A DNA stretch of 64,000 bases from Micromonospora sp. CB01531 (GTDB lineage: Bacteria; Actinomycetota; Actinomycetes; Mycobacteriales; Micromonosporaceae): assembly GCF_001905095.1 (NCBI RefSeq), contig NZ_LWLS01000001.1, positions 62,001 to 126,000 of the forward strand, read 5' to 3'. Position 1 is the first letter of the stretch. Each line of letters opens with the position of its first letter. Positions 17,391 to 26,118 of this stretch are shown here, in pieces. Below the pieces are notes generated by a model, which saw only the letters and a program-made list of their open reading frames with translations, searched no databases and was not told the DNA's origin. Made by a program: the position numbers and the translations under genes.

Positions 17391-18698
17391 ATGAACGAGG
17401 GACTCCAGATCGACTTCGGCAGCATCGTCGGCGGCCCGGCCGACCCGCCCGCCGGCGCCGCCGACGCGGCCATCACCACCGCGCTGGCCACCGCGGAACC
17501 GAAGACCTTCTCCTGCACCACCCTGCTCACTCCGGCGCAGCGGACCCAGGCCGAGCAGGCCGCCCGCCAGCTCTACCCGACCATGCTGGCCAACACCGAA
17601 GCCCTGGCGAACTTCGGCAACCAGGCGTTGGACCAGGTCAACGCGCAGGTCAGCCGGATCTTCCGGGAGGTCGGCCGGGTCGACATCCCGGAACTGACCA
17701 GCATCATGCACGAGATCAACGACCGGATGCGCAGCTTCCGCCGCAAGTACGACCCGAGCGACCCCAAGGTGCGGGAGACCTTCACCAAGTTCTCCGACGC
17801 CATTCGGGGCCTGTTCCGCAAGGGGCGGGACCTGCTGGAGATGCTGTTCGAGGAGGCCCGGACCGTCGAGCAGCAGCTCGACCGGGTCGCCGGGCAGCTC
17901 AGCGACAAGCAGTTGCAGCTACGCCGCAACGTGGTGCTCTGCGACGAGCTCTACAAGGCCAACGAGGCGGCCATCGGGCAACTCGTCGGCGTCATCGCGG
18001 TGATGGAGCTGATCCGCGACGCGGCGCTGGCGGACGCCAGGTCGATCACCGTCACCCCCGGCGCACCCGACGAGCGGGACCAGCAGGAACGACTCTCCCT
18101 GGTCACCGAGTTCGCCCAGGCGCTGGAGGTGCGGATCAACGAGTTCCAGCAGCGCCTCTTCGTCGCCTGGTCCACCTCGCCGCAGGTGCGCAACATCCGC
18201 ACCCTCAACTACGGGCTCGGCCAGCGTCTCGCCCTGCTGATGAACCTCACCATCCCGACGATGAAGCTCACCATCGCCCAGTGGGCGCTGCTGTTGCAGG
18301 CCAACCAGGCCGCCGACATGCAGCAGGCGGTCGCCGACGGCGCCAACGACGTGCTGTCGGCGTACGCGGCGGCGTCGAAGACGGCCGTGCCGCAGATCGC
18401 CCGGGTGATCCAGACCCCCACCGTCCGCCCGGAAACCATCCTGGAGGTGGCCGAGTCGATCGACGCGCAGGCCCGGGGCATCGAGGACGCCGTCCGCTAC
18501 GGCCAGCAGAAGCGGGCCGAGGTGGTCACCGCCATCGTCACCGCGAACCAGTCCATGTCGGAGTCCGCCCAGCGGCTCAGCCGGACCGTAGTCGACCTGG
18601 TCACCCGGGCCAAGGAGCCGGTGGCGCTGCCCGCCGGGCCGCAGCTTCCGACGGCCGTGCTGGAGCAGGCCCCGGCAGTCGTCCCCGCCCCGCGCTGA
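17391..18698 (+). CDS. TelA-family (toxic anion resistance) protein
   Basis: The 435-residue protein is largely alpha-helical, with no membrane segment. It has the family core: NFGNQALDQVNAQVSRIF, the RRNVVLCDELYKANEAAIGQL region and the long helices with QNRIRTLNYG-type sequence followed by WALLLQANQAADMQQ. TelA/KlaA proteins are linked to tellurite and to cell-envelope-acting antibiotics and form cytoplasmic coiled assemblies. The exact activity is unknown. I chose ATG 17391 (GAAGGGA nine bases upstream) over ATG 17373, which overlaps the previous stop but lacks a Shine-Dalgarno. It is the last gene of the operon. Confidence 0.88.
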   Translation: MNEGLQIDFGSIVGGPADPPAGAADAAITTALATAEPKTFSCTTLLTPAQRTQAEQAARQLYPTMLANTEALANFGNQALDQVNAQVSRIFREVGRVDIPELTSIMHEINDRMRSFRRKYDPSDPKVRETFTKFSDAIRGLFRKGRDLLEMLFEEARTVEQQLDRVAGQLSDKQLQLRRNVVLCDELYKANEAAIGQLVGVIAVMELIRDAALADARSITVTPGAPDERDQQERLSLVTEFAQALEVRINEFQQRLFVAWSTSPQVRNIRTLNYGLGQRLALLMNLTIPTMKLTIAQWALLLQANQAADMQQAVADGANDVLSAYAAASKTAVPQIARVIQTPTVRPETILEVAESIDAQARGIEDAVRYGQQKRAEVVTAIVTANQSMSESAQRLSRTVVDLVTRAKEPVALPAGPQLPTAVLEQAPAVVPAPR

Positions 18699-18705
18699 CC
18701 GGCGG

Positions 18706-18735
18706 GTCACCGGCCGGCGTCAGCCGGCCGGTGAC
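18706..18735. terminator. Perfect 13-bp hairpin ending the TelA operon and the LysR gene
   Basis: Arms 18706-18718 and 18723-18735 pair perfectly around GTCA. The stop codon of the convergent LysR gene (18720-18722) is inside the loop, so the hairpin overlaps that gene's last codons and can serve both strands. Confidence 0.75.
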
Positions 18736-19700
18736 TGGCCCGCCTCGAACAGCACCGGCCACGGGCGGGCGGCCGACGCGACCGCCGCCGGCCCGGGCGG
18801 CGGCTCGACCACCGCCAGCACCTCGGCCGCGAGCTGGGCGAACATCGGCGCGGCGGGATGCGGTGCCCGGTCCGGCCAGGCCGCCGAGGTGCGCTTCACC
18901 AACGGCGCGCCGGTGAGCGGCCGCCAGGCGATCCGCGGTTCGCGGCGCGCCACTGCCTCCGGCTCGACGGCCACCGCCCCGCCCGCCAGCAGGAGCCCGA
19001 ACAGGAACTCCGGGTTGCGGGCGTGCCGGACCCGGGCGGGCACGAAACCGTGCCGCCGGCACACCGCCAGGACATGGTCGTGCCAGCCGGGTGCGGTGGC
19101 CCGGGGTGCGGTGATCAGGTCCAGCCCGGCCAGCCCGGCCAGGTCCACCTGCCGGGCCCGGGCCAGCGGCGACGCCCGCGGCAGCAGCACCCCCACCGGC
19201 ACATCGACCGCCGGACCGAACCGCAACCCGACCTCCTCCACCGGGTGGTGCAGCAGGCCGACGTCGAGCCGCCCCTCGCCCAGCATCCGCCGCTGCTCGG
19301 CGCTGGTCAGCTCGTGCAGGTCGACGTCGAGCCCGGGCGCCCGGGCGGCGAGCCCGTCGAGCAACGCGCGCAGCATCACCGCCGGGGTCTCCGGCGGTAC
19401 GCCCGCCCGCAGCACACCCAGCGCGCCCCGGCGTACCTGGTCCATGAGGTTGCGCAGCCGCTGCTCCCCGGCGAGCAGGTCGTCGGCCTCGCCGAGCAGG
19501 AGCTGACCCGCGGTGGTCAGCCGCACCTGCCGCCCGGACCGGTCGAACAGGGCAACTCCCAGCTCCCGTTCGAGGCGCTGGATCGACTGGCTCAACGGCG
19601 GCTGCGCCATCCCCAGCACCTCGGCCGCCCGCCCGAAGTGCAACTCCCGGGCCACCACCACGAAGTGCCGCAGGTGTCGCAGCAGATCCACGTCCCGCAC
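18720..19700 (-). CDS. LysR-family transcriptional regulator
   Basis: The 326-residue protein has an N-terminal winged helix (LRHFVVVARELHFGRAAEVLGMAQPPLSQSIQRLE) with the LysR recognition helix, then the two-lobed effector domain. It starts with GTG at 19700. It is divergent from a beta-lactamase-like gene with only 34 bp between starts, an arrangement reminiscent of ampR-ampC. Whether it senses a cell-wall ligand is only inferred. Confidence 0.87.
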   Translation of the reverse strand: MRDVDLLRHLRHFVVVARELHFGRAAEVLGMAQPPLSQSIQRLERELGVALFDRSGRQVRLTTAGQLLLGEADDLLAGEQRLRNLMDQVRRGALGVLRAGVPPETPAVMLRALLDGLAARAPGLDVDLHELTSAEQRRMLGEGRLDVGLLHHPVEEVGLRFGPAVDVPVGVLLPRASPLARARQVDLAGLAGLDLITAPRATAPGWHDHVLAVCRRHGFVPARVRHARNPEFLFGLLLAGGAVAVEPEAVARREPRIAWRPLTGAPLVKRTSAAWPDRAPHPAAPMFAQLAAEVLAVVEPPPGPAAVASAARPWPVLFEAGQSPAG

Positions 19701-19734
19701 CCTACGCCCGCCCCCGACGGCCCCTGGTTAACGT

Positions 19735-20619
19735 GTGTCGGTGACAGCGGGGGAGCAGGTCGGGGCGATCTTCGAGCGGGCGGGCATCAGCGGCAGCCTG
19801 CACGTGACGGACGTGGACGACGGCAGCCGGCAGGTGGCGGTCCGGGCGGATGATCAGGTGGTCATCGCCTCCGTCTTCAAGATCCTGCTGGTGCTGGAGT
19901 TCGCCCGGCAGGCCGTCGCCGGGCAGCTCGACCCGGTCGAGCGGGTCCTCGTGCGGGCCGCGGACCGGCTCGGCGGCTGGGGTGTCGCCGGCTGCGCCGA
20001 CGACGTCGAGGTGTCGCTGCGCGACCTCGCCTACTTCGCCATGTCGGTCAGCGACAACACCGCCGCCGACCTGCTGCTGCGCCGGATCGGCCCGGACGTG
20101 CTGCCGATGCTCGCCGCCGAGCTGGACCTGCCGCGTACCCGCATCGTCGGCGGACCCCGGCAACTGGTCGAGACCATGCTCGCCGACGTCGGCGCCCGCA
20201 CCGAGGCGGAGTTCGCCCGGATCTTCCCGACCCTGCCACCCGAGCGGATCCGGGCGATGCGCGTCTTCGACCCCACGCACACCACGTCCAGCACCGCCCG
20301 GGAGATGACCCGGCTGCTCGGCCTGATCTGGCGCGACGAGGCCGGCCCACCGGCCGCCTGCGCGCTGGTCCGGGAGTTGATGGGCCGGCAGCTCTTCTGG
20401 ACCCGGCTCGCCGCCGGCTTCCCGCCCGGCGTCCGGGTGGCCGGGAAGACCGGCACCCTGCCCGGCCTGCACCTGGAGGCCGGGGTCGCCGAATATCCCG
20501 ACGGCGGCCGGTACGCCGTGGCGGTCTTCGCCCGCACCGAGCGGCTGAGCACCCGGAACATCGACGTGGACCTGGCGATGGGCGAGGCGGCCCGGGTCGC
20601 CGTCGAGGCGCTGCGCTGA
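19735..20619 (+). CDS. Class A beta-lactamase-like serine hydrolase, no signal peptide
   Basis: The 294-residue protein has the SxxK motif SVFK (Ser46), SDN (Ser106) and KTGT (Lys238) in the order and spacing of class A beta-lactamases. I do not see the ExxLN omega-loop that carries the deacylating Glu in true class A enzymes, and there is no N-terminal signal sequence. Export and beta-lactam hydrolysis are therefore both doubtful. It could be a cytoplasmic serine hydrolase or peptidase of the same fold. The start (GTG 19735) lies only 34 bp from the divergent LysR gene with no Shine-Dalgarno, so a leaderless message is likely. Confidence 0.75.
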   Translation: MSVTAGEQVGAIFERAGISGSLHVTDVDDGSRQVAVRADDQVVIASVFKILLVLEFARQAVAGQLDPVERVLVRAADRLGGWGVAGCADDVEVSLRDLAYFAMSVSDNTAADLLLRRIGPDVLPMLAAELDLPRTRIVGGPRQLVETMLADVGARTEAEFARIFPTLPPERIRAMRVFDPTHTTSSTAREMTRLLGLIWRDEAGPPAACALVRELMGRQLFWTRLAAGFPPGVRVAGKTGTLPGLHLEAGVAEYPDGGRYAVAVFARTERLSTRNIDVDLAMGEAARVAVEALR

Positions 20620-20663
20620 ATTTCGGCCGCACCCCGGCCGAAGGCGACCCGTTGAGCTGCGGT

Positions 20664-20681
20664 GATATGCGAATGCATATC
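20664..20681. promoter_or_regulatory. GATATGC-GAAT-GCATATC dyad upstream of MBL-fold gene
   Basis: A perfect 7-bp inverted repeat with a 4-base spacer, unusually AT-rich for this DNA, lies ~90 bp before the Tat-exported hydrolase. It looks like an operator for a dimeric regulator. Confidence 0.5.
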
Positions 20682-20771
20682 GACCGTGCCGCTGTTCGAT
20701 CTTGGACAGGGCGAACCGGCCGATGGTGGGCTGGTGCTACCGATCACCGACCGCACGGGGGAGGACCCACC

Positions 20772-21767
20772 ATGCCCGAGAACCGCTCGTACGACCGTCG
20801 CCGCTTCCTGCGCGACGCCGCGGTCGGCACCGCCGCCGTCTCCGCCGTCGGCCTCGGCGCCGGCGCGCTCGCCGGGCCGGCCCAGGCCGCTCCGGCGACC
20901 GCCGCGCCGCTCACCACCACCGGCGCCCGCCGCTCCCGCCCGGTCAGCTTCCGCTGGTGGGGTACGTCCGGCTGGCGGATCGACATCGGTGACCGCACGG
21001 TGCTGGTCGACCCGTACCTGAGCCGCTTCGACACCGGCCTGTTCACGGGAAAGTTCGATCAGGACACCCCGTTGGAGGTGAACACCGAGATTATCGACTC
21101 GCTGGTGGACCGGGCGGAGAACATCTTCGTCACGCACACCCACTGGGACCACTTCAACGACGTGCCCCACATCGCCGGCCGGACCGGCGCCCGGGTCTTC
21201 GGCACGCTGACCGCGTACCACCTGGGGCTGGCGTACGGGCTGCCGTCCGGCAAGCTCGCCCCGGTCAAGGGCGGCGAGGTGCTCGACTTCGGCGACTACA
21301 CGGTCGAGGTGATCAGCTCCCTGCACAGCCGCAACGCATCGTGGTCGATGGCCTTCCCCGGCGTACGCCTCACCCCGCCGCCGAAGCCGCAGACCATCGC
21401 CGACCTGCCCGAGGGGGACACCCTGGCGTACCAGATCCGGATCGCCGACGGCCCGGCGGTGTTCTTCATGGGGGCGAGCGACCTCAACGAGCGCAACCTC
21501 GCCGGGCTGGCCCCCGACGTGGCGATGGTCGCCTCCGCCGCCACCACCTCCACCGCCGACTACGTGCCCCGGCTGATGGCCGCACTGGACTACCCGAAGG
21601 TCGTGGTGCCGGTGCACTGGGACAACTTCGAGACCAGGCTGACCAACCCGCCGACGGTCGCGGAGAGCGACCGCAAGCGCCTCGACGACCTGATCGCCGC
21701 GGTGCGCAAGGTGTCGCCGCGCAGCCGCGTGGTGCTGCCTGAGTACCACACCGCGTACCACTTCTGA
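20772..21767 (+). CDS. Tat-exported metallo-beta-lactamase-fold hydrolase
   Basis: The 331-residue protein begins with a twin-arginine signal (YDRRRFLRDAA) and a hydrophobic/Ala stretch ending AGPAQAAP. The MBL zinc motif HTHWDHFND is near residue 120, and further metal-ligand positions are in SSLHSR, GASDLN and PVHWDNFE. The fold resembles the UlaG/N-acyl-phosphatidylethanolamine hydrolase-like group rather than antibiotic-hydrolysing lactamases. Start ATG 20772 follows GGGGGAGGA. The substrate is unknown. Confidence 0.85.
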   Translation: MPENRSYDRRRFLRDAAVGTAAVSAVGLGAGALAGPAQAAPATAAPLTTTGARRSRPVSFRWWGTSGWRIDIGDRTVLVDPYLSRFDTGLFTGKFDQDTPLEVNTEIIDSLVDRAENIFVTHTHWDHFNDVPHIAGRTGARVFGTLTAYHLGLAYGLPSGKLAPVKGGEVLDFGDYTVEVISSLHSRNASWSMAFPGVRLTPPPKPQTIADLPEGDTLAYQIRIADGPAVFFMGASDLNERNLAGLAPDVAMVASAATTSTADYVPRLMAALDYPKVVVPVHWDNFETRLTNPPTVAESDRKRLDDLIAAVRKVSPRSRVVLPEYHTAYHF

Positions 21768-21775
21768 CGCCGGCC

Positions 21776-21801
21776 GCGGCGGGGCCCGGCGGCTCCGCCG
21801 C
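21776..21801. terminator. Short hairpin between convergent genes
   Basis: GCGGCGG (21776-21782) pairs with CCGCCGC (21795-21801) across a 12-base loop between the MBL-fold and DUF1697 genes. It is a modest terminator candidate. Confidence 0.4.
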
Positions 21802-22353
21802 TCAGCCCTCGGTCAGGTCGCGCAGGGCCAGCACCGACTTCCAGTTGCGGGTCGTCGCCACCACCCCCAACTTCTTCTCCAGGTACGCGTTGGTGAACTT
21901 CGTCCGCCCGTAGCCGCCGTCCGGGAAGTGCAGGTGCAACTCCCGACCGATCACCGCGTACTCAAGGTGCTCGCCGGCCGGCACGGTCAGGTCCTTGACC
22001 TTCGCCGCGGTGGGCTTGGCCGACAGGAAGGCCACCAGCACCCGGGTCGGGTCGTCCTGCTTCCCCGCGTACGGGCTGGCGTCGGCGACCGCCGCCAACT
22101 CGCCGCCGTCGCGGACCAGCACCGGCACCCGCAACCCGAGCTCGTCAGCGAGCTTGCGCTCGATGCCCTCGGCCAGGATCTCGTCCTTCGTCGGTGGGCT
22201 GGTGAAGACCACGTTGCCGCTCTGCAGGTACGTCTTCACGTCCTCGTGGCCGAGGTCGGCGACCAGGCGACGCAAATCCGCCATGGCGAGCCGGGTGCTG
22301 CCGACGTTGACGCCCCGCAGCAGGGCGGCGTAGCGGTTGCTGCCGTCGGCCAT
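21802..22353 (-). CDS. DUF1697 family protein
   Basis: The 183-residue protein has the recognisable DUF1697 opening RYAALLRGVNVGSTRLAMADLRRL, the KTYLQSGNVVF motif and the C-terminal GRTKFTNAYLEKKLGVVATTRNW. The family is widespread and small, and its function is unknown. ATG 22353 is preceded by GGAGG. Confidence 0.85.
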   Translation of the reverse strand: MADGSNRYAALLRGVNVGSTRLAMADLRRLVADLGHEDVKTYLQSGNVVFTSPPTKDEILAEGIERKLADELGLRVPVLVRDGGELAAVADASPYAGKQDDPTRVLVAFLSAKPTAAKVKDLTVPAGEHLEYAVIGRELHLHFPDGGYGRTKFTNAYLEKKLGVVATTRNWKSVLALRDLTEG

Positions 22354-22447
22354 CCTGGGCCTCCTCGCGTCGGCGTCACTGGCGCCCAGCCTAGGGCCCT
22401 CGGCGCTGCCCGGCTGGCTTGTGCCAGGGGCGCCGCGACGTCGCGGC

Positions 22448-22888
22448 TCACCGCTGGCGGATGGCGGTGGAGTTGAGCCGGAAGCCGATGGTGCGCTCGA
22501 CGATCCGCTCGACCAGCTCCATCTTCCGCAGCCCGGCCACCCCGCGCAGCCCCACCCGGGCGGCCAGCGCCCGCAGTTCCCGGGTCGTCCACGACCCCAG
22601 GTACGCCGTACCGTCCTCGCGCCGGGACATCGCGGCGAGCGCGGCCTGGGCCCGCTCCACGTCCTGGATTTTCCCGCCCGGTGGCGCCGCCCGTCCGGCG
22701 GCTGCGGGTGCACTGCCCCTGTTCCCCGGCGTCGGGGCGACGCCGGGGGCGGGCGGCGCGGGGTCGGCGGCGGCCGGGAGCAGCGCGAGCCGGGCGCGTC
22801 CTGCAGCCAGGTCGGCCACCTCCGCCGCGGACAGACCGCCGAGGAACGCGGCCACCCGGGCCAGCACGGCGAGGGTCGGGTCGCTCAT
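22448..22888 (-). CDS. Small protein with C-terminal Rho-N-like domain, coupled to ParA
   Basis: The 146-residue protein has a helical N-terminus (VLARVAAFLGGLSAAEVADLAAG), a Pro/Ala-rich middle and a C-terminal stretch (TTRELRALAARVGLRGVAG, then LRKMELVERIVE) that matches the Rho termination factor N-terminal/SAP-like pattern of a small nucleic-acid-binding helix bundle. The ATG overlaps the ParA stop by four bases. No ParB motif is visible. It may be the DNA-binding or adaptor partner of this ParA, which is inference. Confidence 0.65.
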   Translation of the reverse strand: MSDPTLAVLARVAAFLGGLSAAEVADLAAGRARLALLPAAADPAPPAPGVAPTPGNRGSAPAAAGRAAPPGGKIQDVERAQAALAAMSRREDGTAYLGSWTTRELRALAARVGLRGVAGLRKMELVERIVERTIGFRLNSTAIRQR

Positions 22889-23892
22889 GCGTCTGCCCCC
22901 GTCGCGCCGCTGGTGACGGGGGCGGCGGGGGTTGCCGCGCCGTTGGCGGCGGGGGAGGAGGGCGTTGCCGCCGAGGCGGGCTGGAGGTGGGCCAGGAACT
23001 CGGTGGTGATCTGACGCAGCTCCTCGCGGACCGCCGGCGCGGTGACCCGGTCTCGCAGCACCACCGGCACCCCGCGTGGCGTGTTCGTGGCGAACAGGGT
23101 CACGTTCTCCCGCAGCGCGGTGGGGAACACCGGCACGCCCAGCGCGCGTACCTGGTCCATGTAGCCCTGGTGCGCGGCGATCGGCTGCTGCGCCATCAGC
23201 TGGATCATCGTGAACACCACGCCCGCGATGTCCGGGGCGACCTTGTGGTGTCGCCGGATCTTGGCGAATCGGCGGGAGTCCGCGTTGTACCGCTCGACCA
23301 GTTCGCGGACGTTGCCGTGCAGGTAGTCGATGCCGAGGGTGGACAGGTAGTCGGCCTTCGCCGGGATGAGCAGGTGGTCGCTGGCGATGATGGCCGACTG
23401 GGTGACCACGTTGAAGTTCGGCGGGCAGTCGATGAGCACCAGGTCGTACGGGTCCAGCGCCGGGTCGTGCAGCCCCTGGTCGAGTGAACCGCGGACCCGG
23501 AACAGCTCGGCGTCGTACTCGTCGCCGTCGGCGACGCCCCGGGCCAGGGCCAGGTCGATGTCGACCAGCTGGAGGTGGGACGCGATCAGGTCGAGCCGTC
23601 CCGCGCCCTTCAGCTGGGCGTTCGCCGGGCCGGGCGAAACCACGAGCTCCCCGAGGGTCGCCGCCGGGGTGTCCCCGCGTAGTCCGTCGTACCAGCGCTT
23701 GACCGTCCGCTCGTCGCGCAGCCGGTCCCGCCAGTCGTCCGGCTCGTAGAAACTGAACGTCAGGCTGGCCTGCGGATCGAGGTCGATCAGCAGTACCTTC
23801 ATCCCCCGGTTGGCCAGCTCGGCCCCGAGGTTGGCGGTCATGGTGGTCTTACCCACCCCGCCCTTGTAGTTGATTACCGATACGACGTACAC
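22885..23892 (-). CDS. ParA/Soj-family ATPase (orphan, no ParB nearby)
   Basis: The 335-residue protein has the deviant Walker A KGGVGKTT near the N-terminus, the DLDPQASLT switch and LIDCPPNFN Walker B. The start is GTG 23892 (GGGGAGG six bases upstream). The longer reading to 23934 adds non-conserved residues. A low-complexity Ala/Pro tail ends the protein. No ParB or parS-like site (TGTTTCACGTGAAACA) is seen, so it is probably an orphan ParA that positions some cargo rather than the chromosome. It is translationally coupled to the Rho-N-like protein. Confidence 0.88.
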   Translation of the reverse strand: MYVVSVINYKGGVGKTTMTANLGAELANRGMKVLLIDLDPQASLTFSFYEPDDWRDRLRDERTVKRWYDGLRGDTPAATLGELVVSPGPANAQLKGAGRLDLIASHLQLVDIDLALARGVADGDEYDAELFRVRGSLDQGLHDPALDPYDLVLIDCPPNFNVVTQSAIIASDHLLIPAKADYLSTLGIDYLHGNVRELVERYNADSRRFAKIRRHHKVAPDIAGVVFTMIQLMAQQPIAAHQGYMDQVRALGVPVFPTALRENVTLFATNTPRGVPVVLRDRVTAPAVREELRQITTEFLAHLQPASAATPSSPAANGAATPAAPVTSGATGADA

Positions 23893-24030
23893 CTGTACCT
23901 CCCCGACCCGGAACGGTAACGGGCGGGCCGGCATCCCGTGCTACCTCCCCGGCTCTCCGGCGTCACCGTTCCGAGCGGCTTTCACCTAGAACGCCCGCCC
24001 CGGTGCGGCAGCCGTGGTTGATTCGGTGCC

Positions 24031-26118
24031 GTGGCTGAACCACCGGAAGCGGCCGGCCCGCACCACGACGATCCACCGTCGACCGCCGCCGAACGGTCGG
24101 TGACCAGGGCTGTCGCGGTCGCGTTGGGCCCGTGCCGGCTGGGATACGTCCAGCGGTTGACCGGGCTGCCCGCCCCCGAGGTCGCCGACGCGGTGGTGGC
24201 CCTCACCGCCCGTGGCGTGCTCACCGACGACGGGGACGGGCTGACCGTCGCAGCGGCGGTACGCGACCGGCTGCTCGGCGGACTGCCCCGGTCCCTCCTC
24301 GGCGACCTGCACCGGCGGGCCGCGCGGCTGCTCGCCGACAGCGACCCGTCCCGCGCCGCCGACCACCTGCTGTCGGCCGTGTGGGCGACCGGTGAGGCGG
24401 ACCCTGAACTGGTCGACCAGCTCGCCACCGCCGCCCCGGTCGACCCGTCGACCGGGGCGGACCTGCTGCTCGCCGCACTGACCCGGGCCGACGCCCGGAC
24501 CCGGACCAGATGGCTGCTCACGGCATCCGACCTGCTCGTCCTCGCGGGACGGTCCACCGAGGCGCTCGACCTGCTCTCCGCCGAACTCGCGGCCGACCGG
24601 GCCGGCGGTACGGAGCGGGCCCTGCTGCTCGGCCGGCTCGGGGCCGGACATGCGGCCCACCGCCCCTCCATCGCCCTCGACCAGCTTCGTCGGGCCCGCA
24701 GCGAGCACCCGTCCGGTCCGGAACACCGCGGCTGGCTGCTCGCCACCGAGGCGTCGATCGCGTGCCTGGTCGGCCATCCGGACGCCGACGGTCTGCTCTG
24801 CGGGGCGGGCCGAGCGCAGGCCGCCCATCCGTCGCCCCCGGCGGGCGTACGGCTCGTCCTAGCCCGGGCCGCCCGAGCGATCTCCCTCGGTGCCGTCCAC
24901 ACCGCCCGAGACCTCCTCGCCACCGTCGATCCGAGCCGACCGGCGGTACGCGGGGAAGCCGCGGCCGTCCGGACCGAACGGATCACCGTCCAGCTCGCGC
25001 TCGGCGCGTACGAGGACGCGGCGGTCGCCCTGGACACGGCGTACGCCGACCTCCCCGCGGCGGCCCGGCCGGCCCTGGCGGCGCTGTCCTGCCTGCGGTT
25101 GCTCGGCGTCGGGGAACTCCTGGAGGCCGACGCGCAGGCCCGGCTCACGCTGGACCGACCGGCCGGCCCGCTCACCGACGAGGCGCGCGCCGCGCTGCTC
25201 GCGGTCCGCGCCGAGGTCGCGTACCGCCTCGGGCGCCCGGAGGCCGCCCGGACACTGATCGACCGCGCGCACCCCGAACGGCCCTGGCCCGACAACGTGC
25301 CGTACGCGCCGCTGCGCTGCGCGGCCGCCGCCGACCCCGACCCGCTGCGCCACCCCGCGCTGATCCGCACCGCCGCCGAAGACCTGGCCCGGTCGGCCCG
25401 TCCGGTGCTGCTGGCAGCCCAGCACGGTCCTCGCCTGGTCCGGGCGCTGCTGCTGCTCGGCGACCTGCAGCGGGCGCGGACGGCCGCCGGCCACCTCACG
25501 CGGGTGGCCGACCGGACCCCGGTGCCGCTCTGGCGCGGCCTTGCCGGTCACGCGGACGCCCTGGTCCGCCGCGACCCGGAGATGCTGCGGGCCGCGGTGC
25601 GGGCGTTGCGGACCACCGGCGCCGGGCCGGCGCTCGCGGACGCCCTCCTCGACCTCGCCCGCTCGCCCCGGGTCCGGCTGGCGGAGGCCCGCGCCGCCGG
25701 CGAGGAGGCGGCGGCGCGGTACGGCCGCACAGGCGCGGTGGGCGACCAGGCGCGCGCCGAGCGGTGGCTGCACCGACTCGACCTGACCCGTCGCCGCTCC
25801 GCCCCCGAGGCACCCGGGCACGGCCTGGCCGCGCTGACCGCCCGGGAGGCTGGGATCGCCGAACTGCTGGCGGCCGGGGCCACCAAACAGCAGGTGGCCG
25901 GCCGGTTGTACCTGTCGTTCCACACCGTCGACACCCACCTGCGCGCGATCTACGCCAAGCTCGGCATCCGCAGCCGGCTGCAACTGGCCCGGCTGTGGGA
26001 CGGCCGGGAGCGGCCCGCCGCGGGGGCGGACCGGGTCCCGGCCGCCCCCGCGCGGCTCAGCGGACCACCGGGCGCTTCTCCTTCGGCAGCGCCTCGATCA
26101 TCTCGCGGGGCAGGTTGA
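24031..26118 (+). CDS. LuxR-family regulator lacking the N-terminal ATPase
   Basis: The 695-residue protein ends in a LuxR/GerE helix-turn-helix (LTAREAGIAELLAAG, then VAGRLYLSFHTVDTHLRAIYAKLG). Before it are ~450 residues of TPR-like helices. The N-terminus aligns with the winged-helix segment that follows the ATPase in LAL/MalT regulators. No Walker A or B is present, and upstream DNA is a non-coding spacer shared with parA. It therefore looks like a LAL regulator that lost its ATPase half. The start is GTG 24031. The 3' end overlaps the convergent oxalate decarboxylase gene by 62 bp. Confidence 0.8.
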   Translation: MAEPPEAAGPHHDDPPSTAAERSVTRAVAVALGPCRLGYVQRLTGLPAPEVADAVVALTARGVLTDDGDGLTVAAAVRDRLLGGLPRSLLGDLHRRAARLLADSDPSRAADHLLSAVWATGEADPELVDQLATAAPVDPSTGADLLLAALTRADARTRTRWLLTASDLLVLAGRSTEALDLLSAELAADRAGGTERALLLGRLGAGHAAHRPSIALDQLRRARSEHPSGPEHRGWLLATEASIACLVGHPDADGLLCGAGRAQAAHPSPPAGVRLVLARAARAISLGAVHTARDLLATVDPSRPAVRGEAAAVRTERITVQLALGAYEDAAVALDTAYADLPAAARPALAALSCLRLLGVGELLEADAQARLTLDRPAGPLTDEARAALLAVRAEVAYRLGRPEAARTLIDRAHPERPWPDNVPYAPLRCAAAADPDPLRHPALIRTAAEDLARSARPVLLAAQHGPRLVRALLLLGDLQRARTAAGHLTRVADRTPVPLWRGLAGHADALVRRDPEMLRAAVRALRTTGAGPALADALLDLARSPRVRLAEARAAGEEAAARYGRTGAVGDQARAERWLHRLDLTRRRSAPEAPGHGLAALTAREAGIAELLAAGATKQQVAGRLYLSFHTVDTHLRAIYAKLGIRSRLQLARLWDGRERPAAGADRVPAAPARLSGPPGASPSAAPRSSRGAG

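Noticed and set aside
20031..21761. Long open frame antisense to the beta-lactamase-like and MBL-fold genes
   Set aside because: No recognisable domain; both sense genes have clear catalytic motifs.
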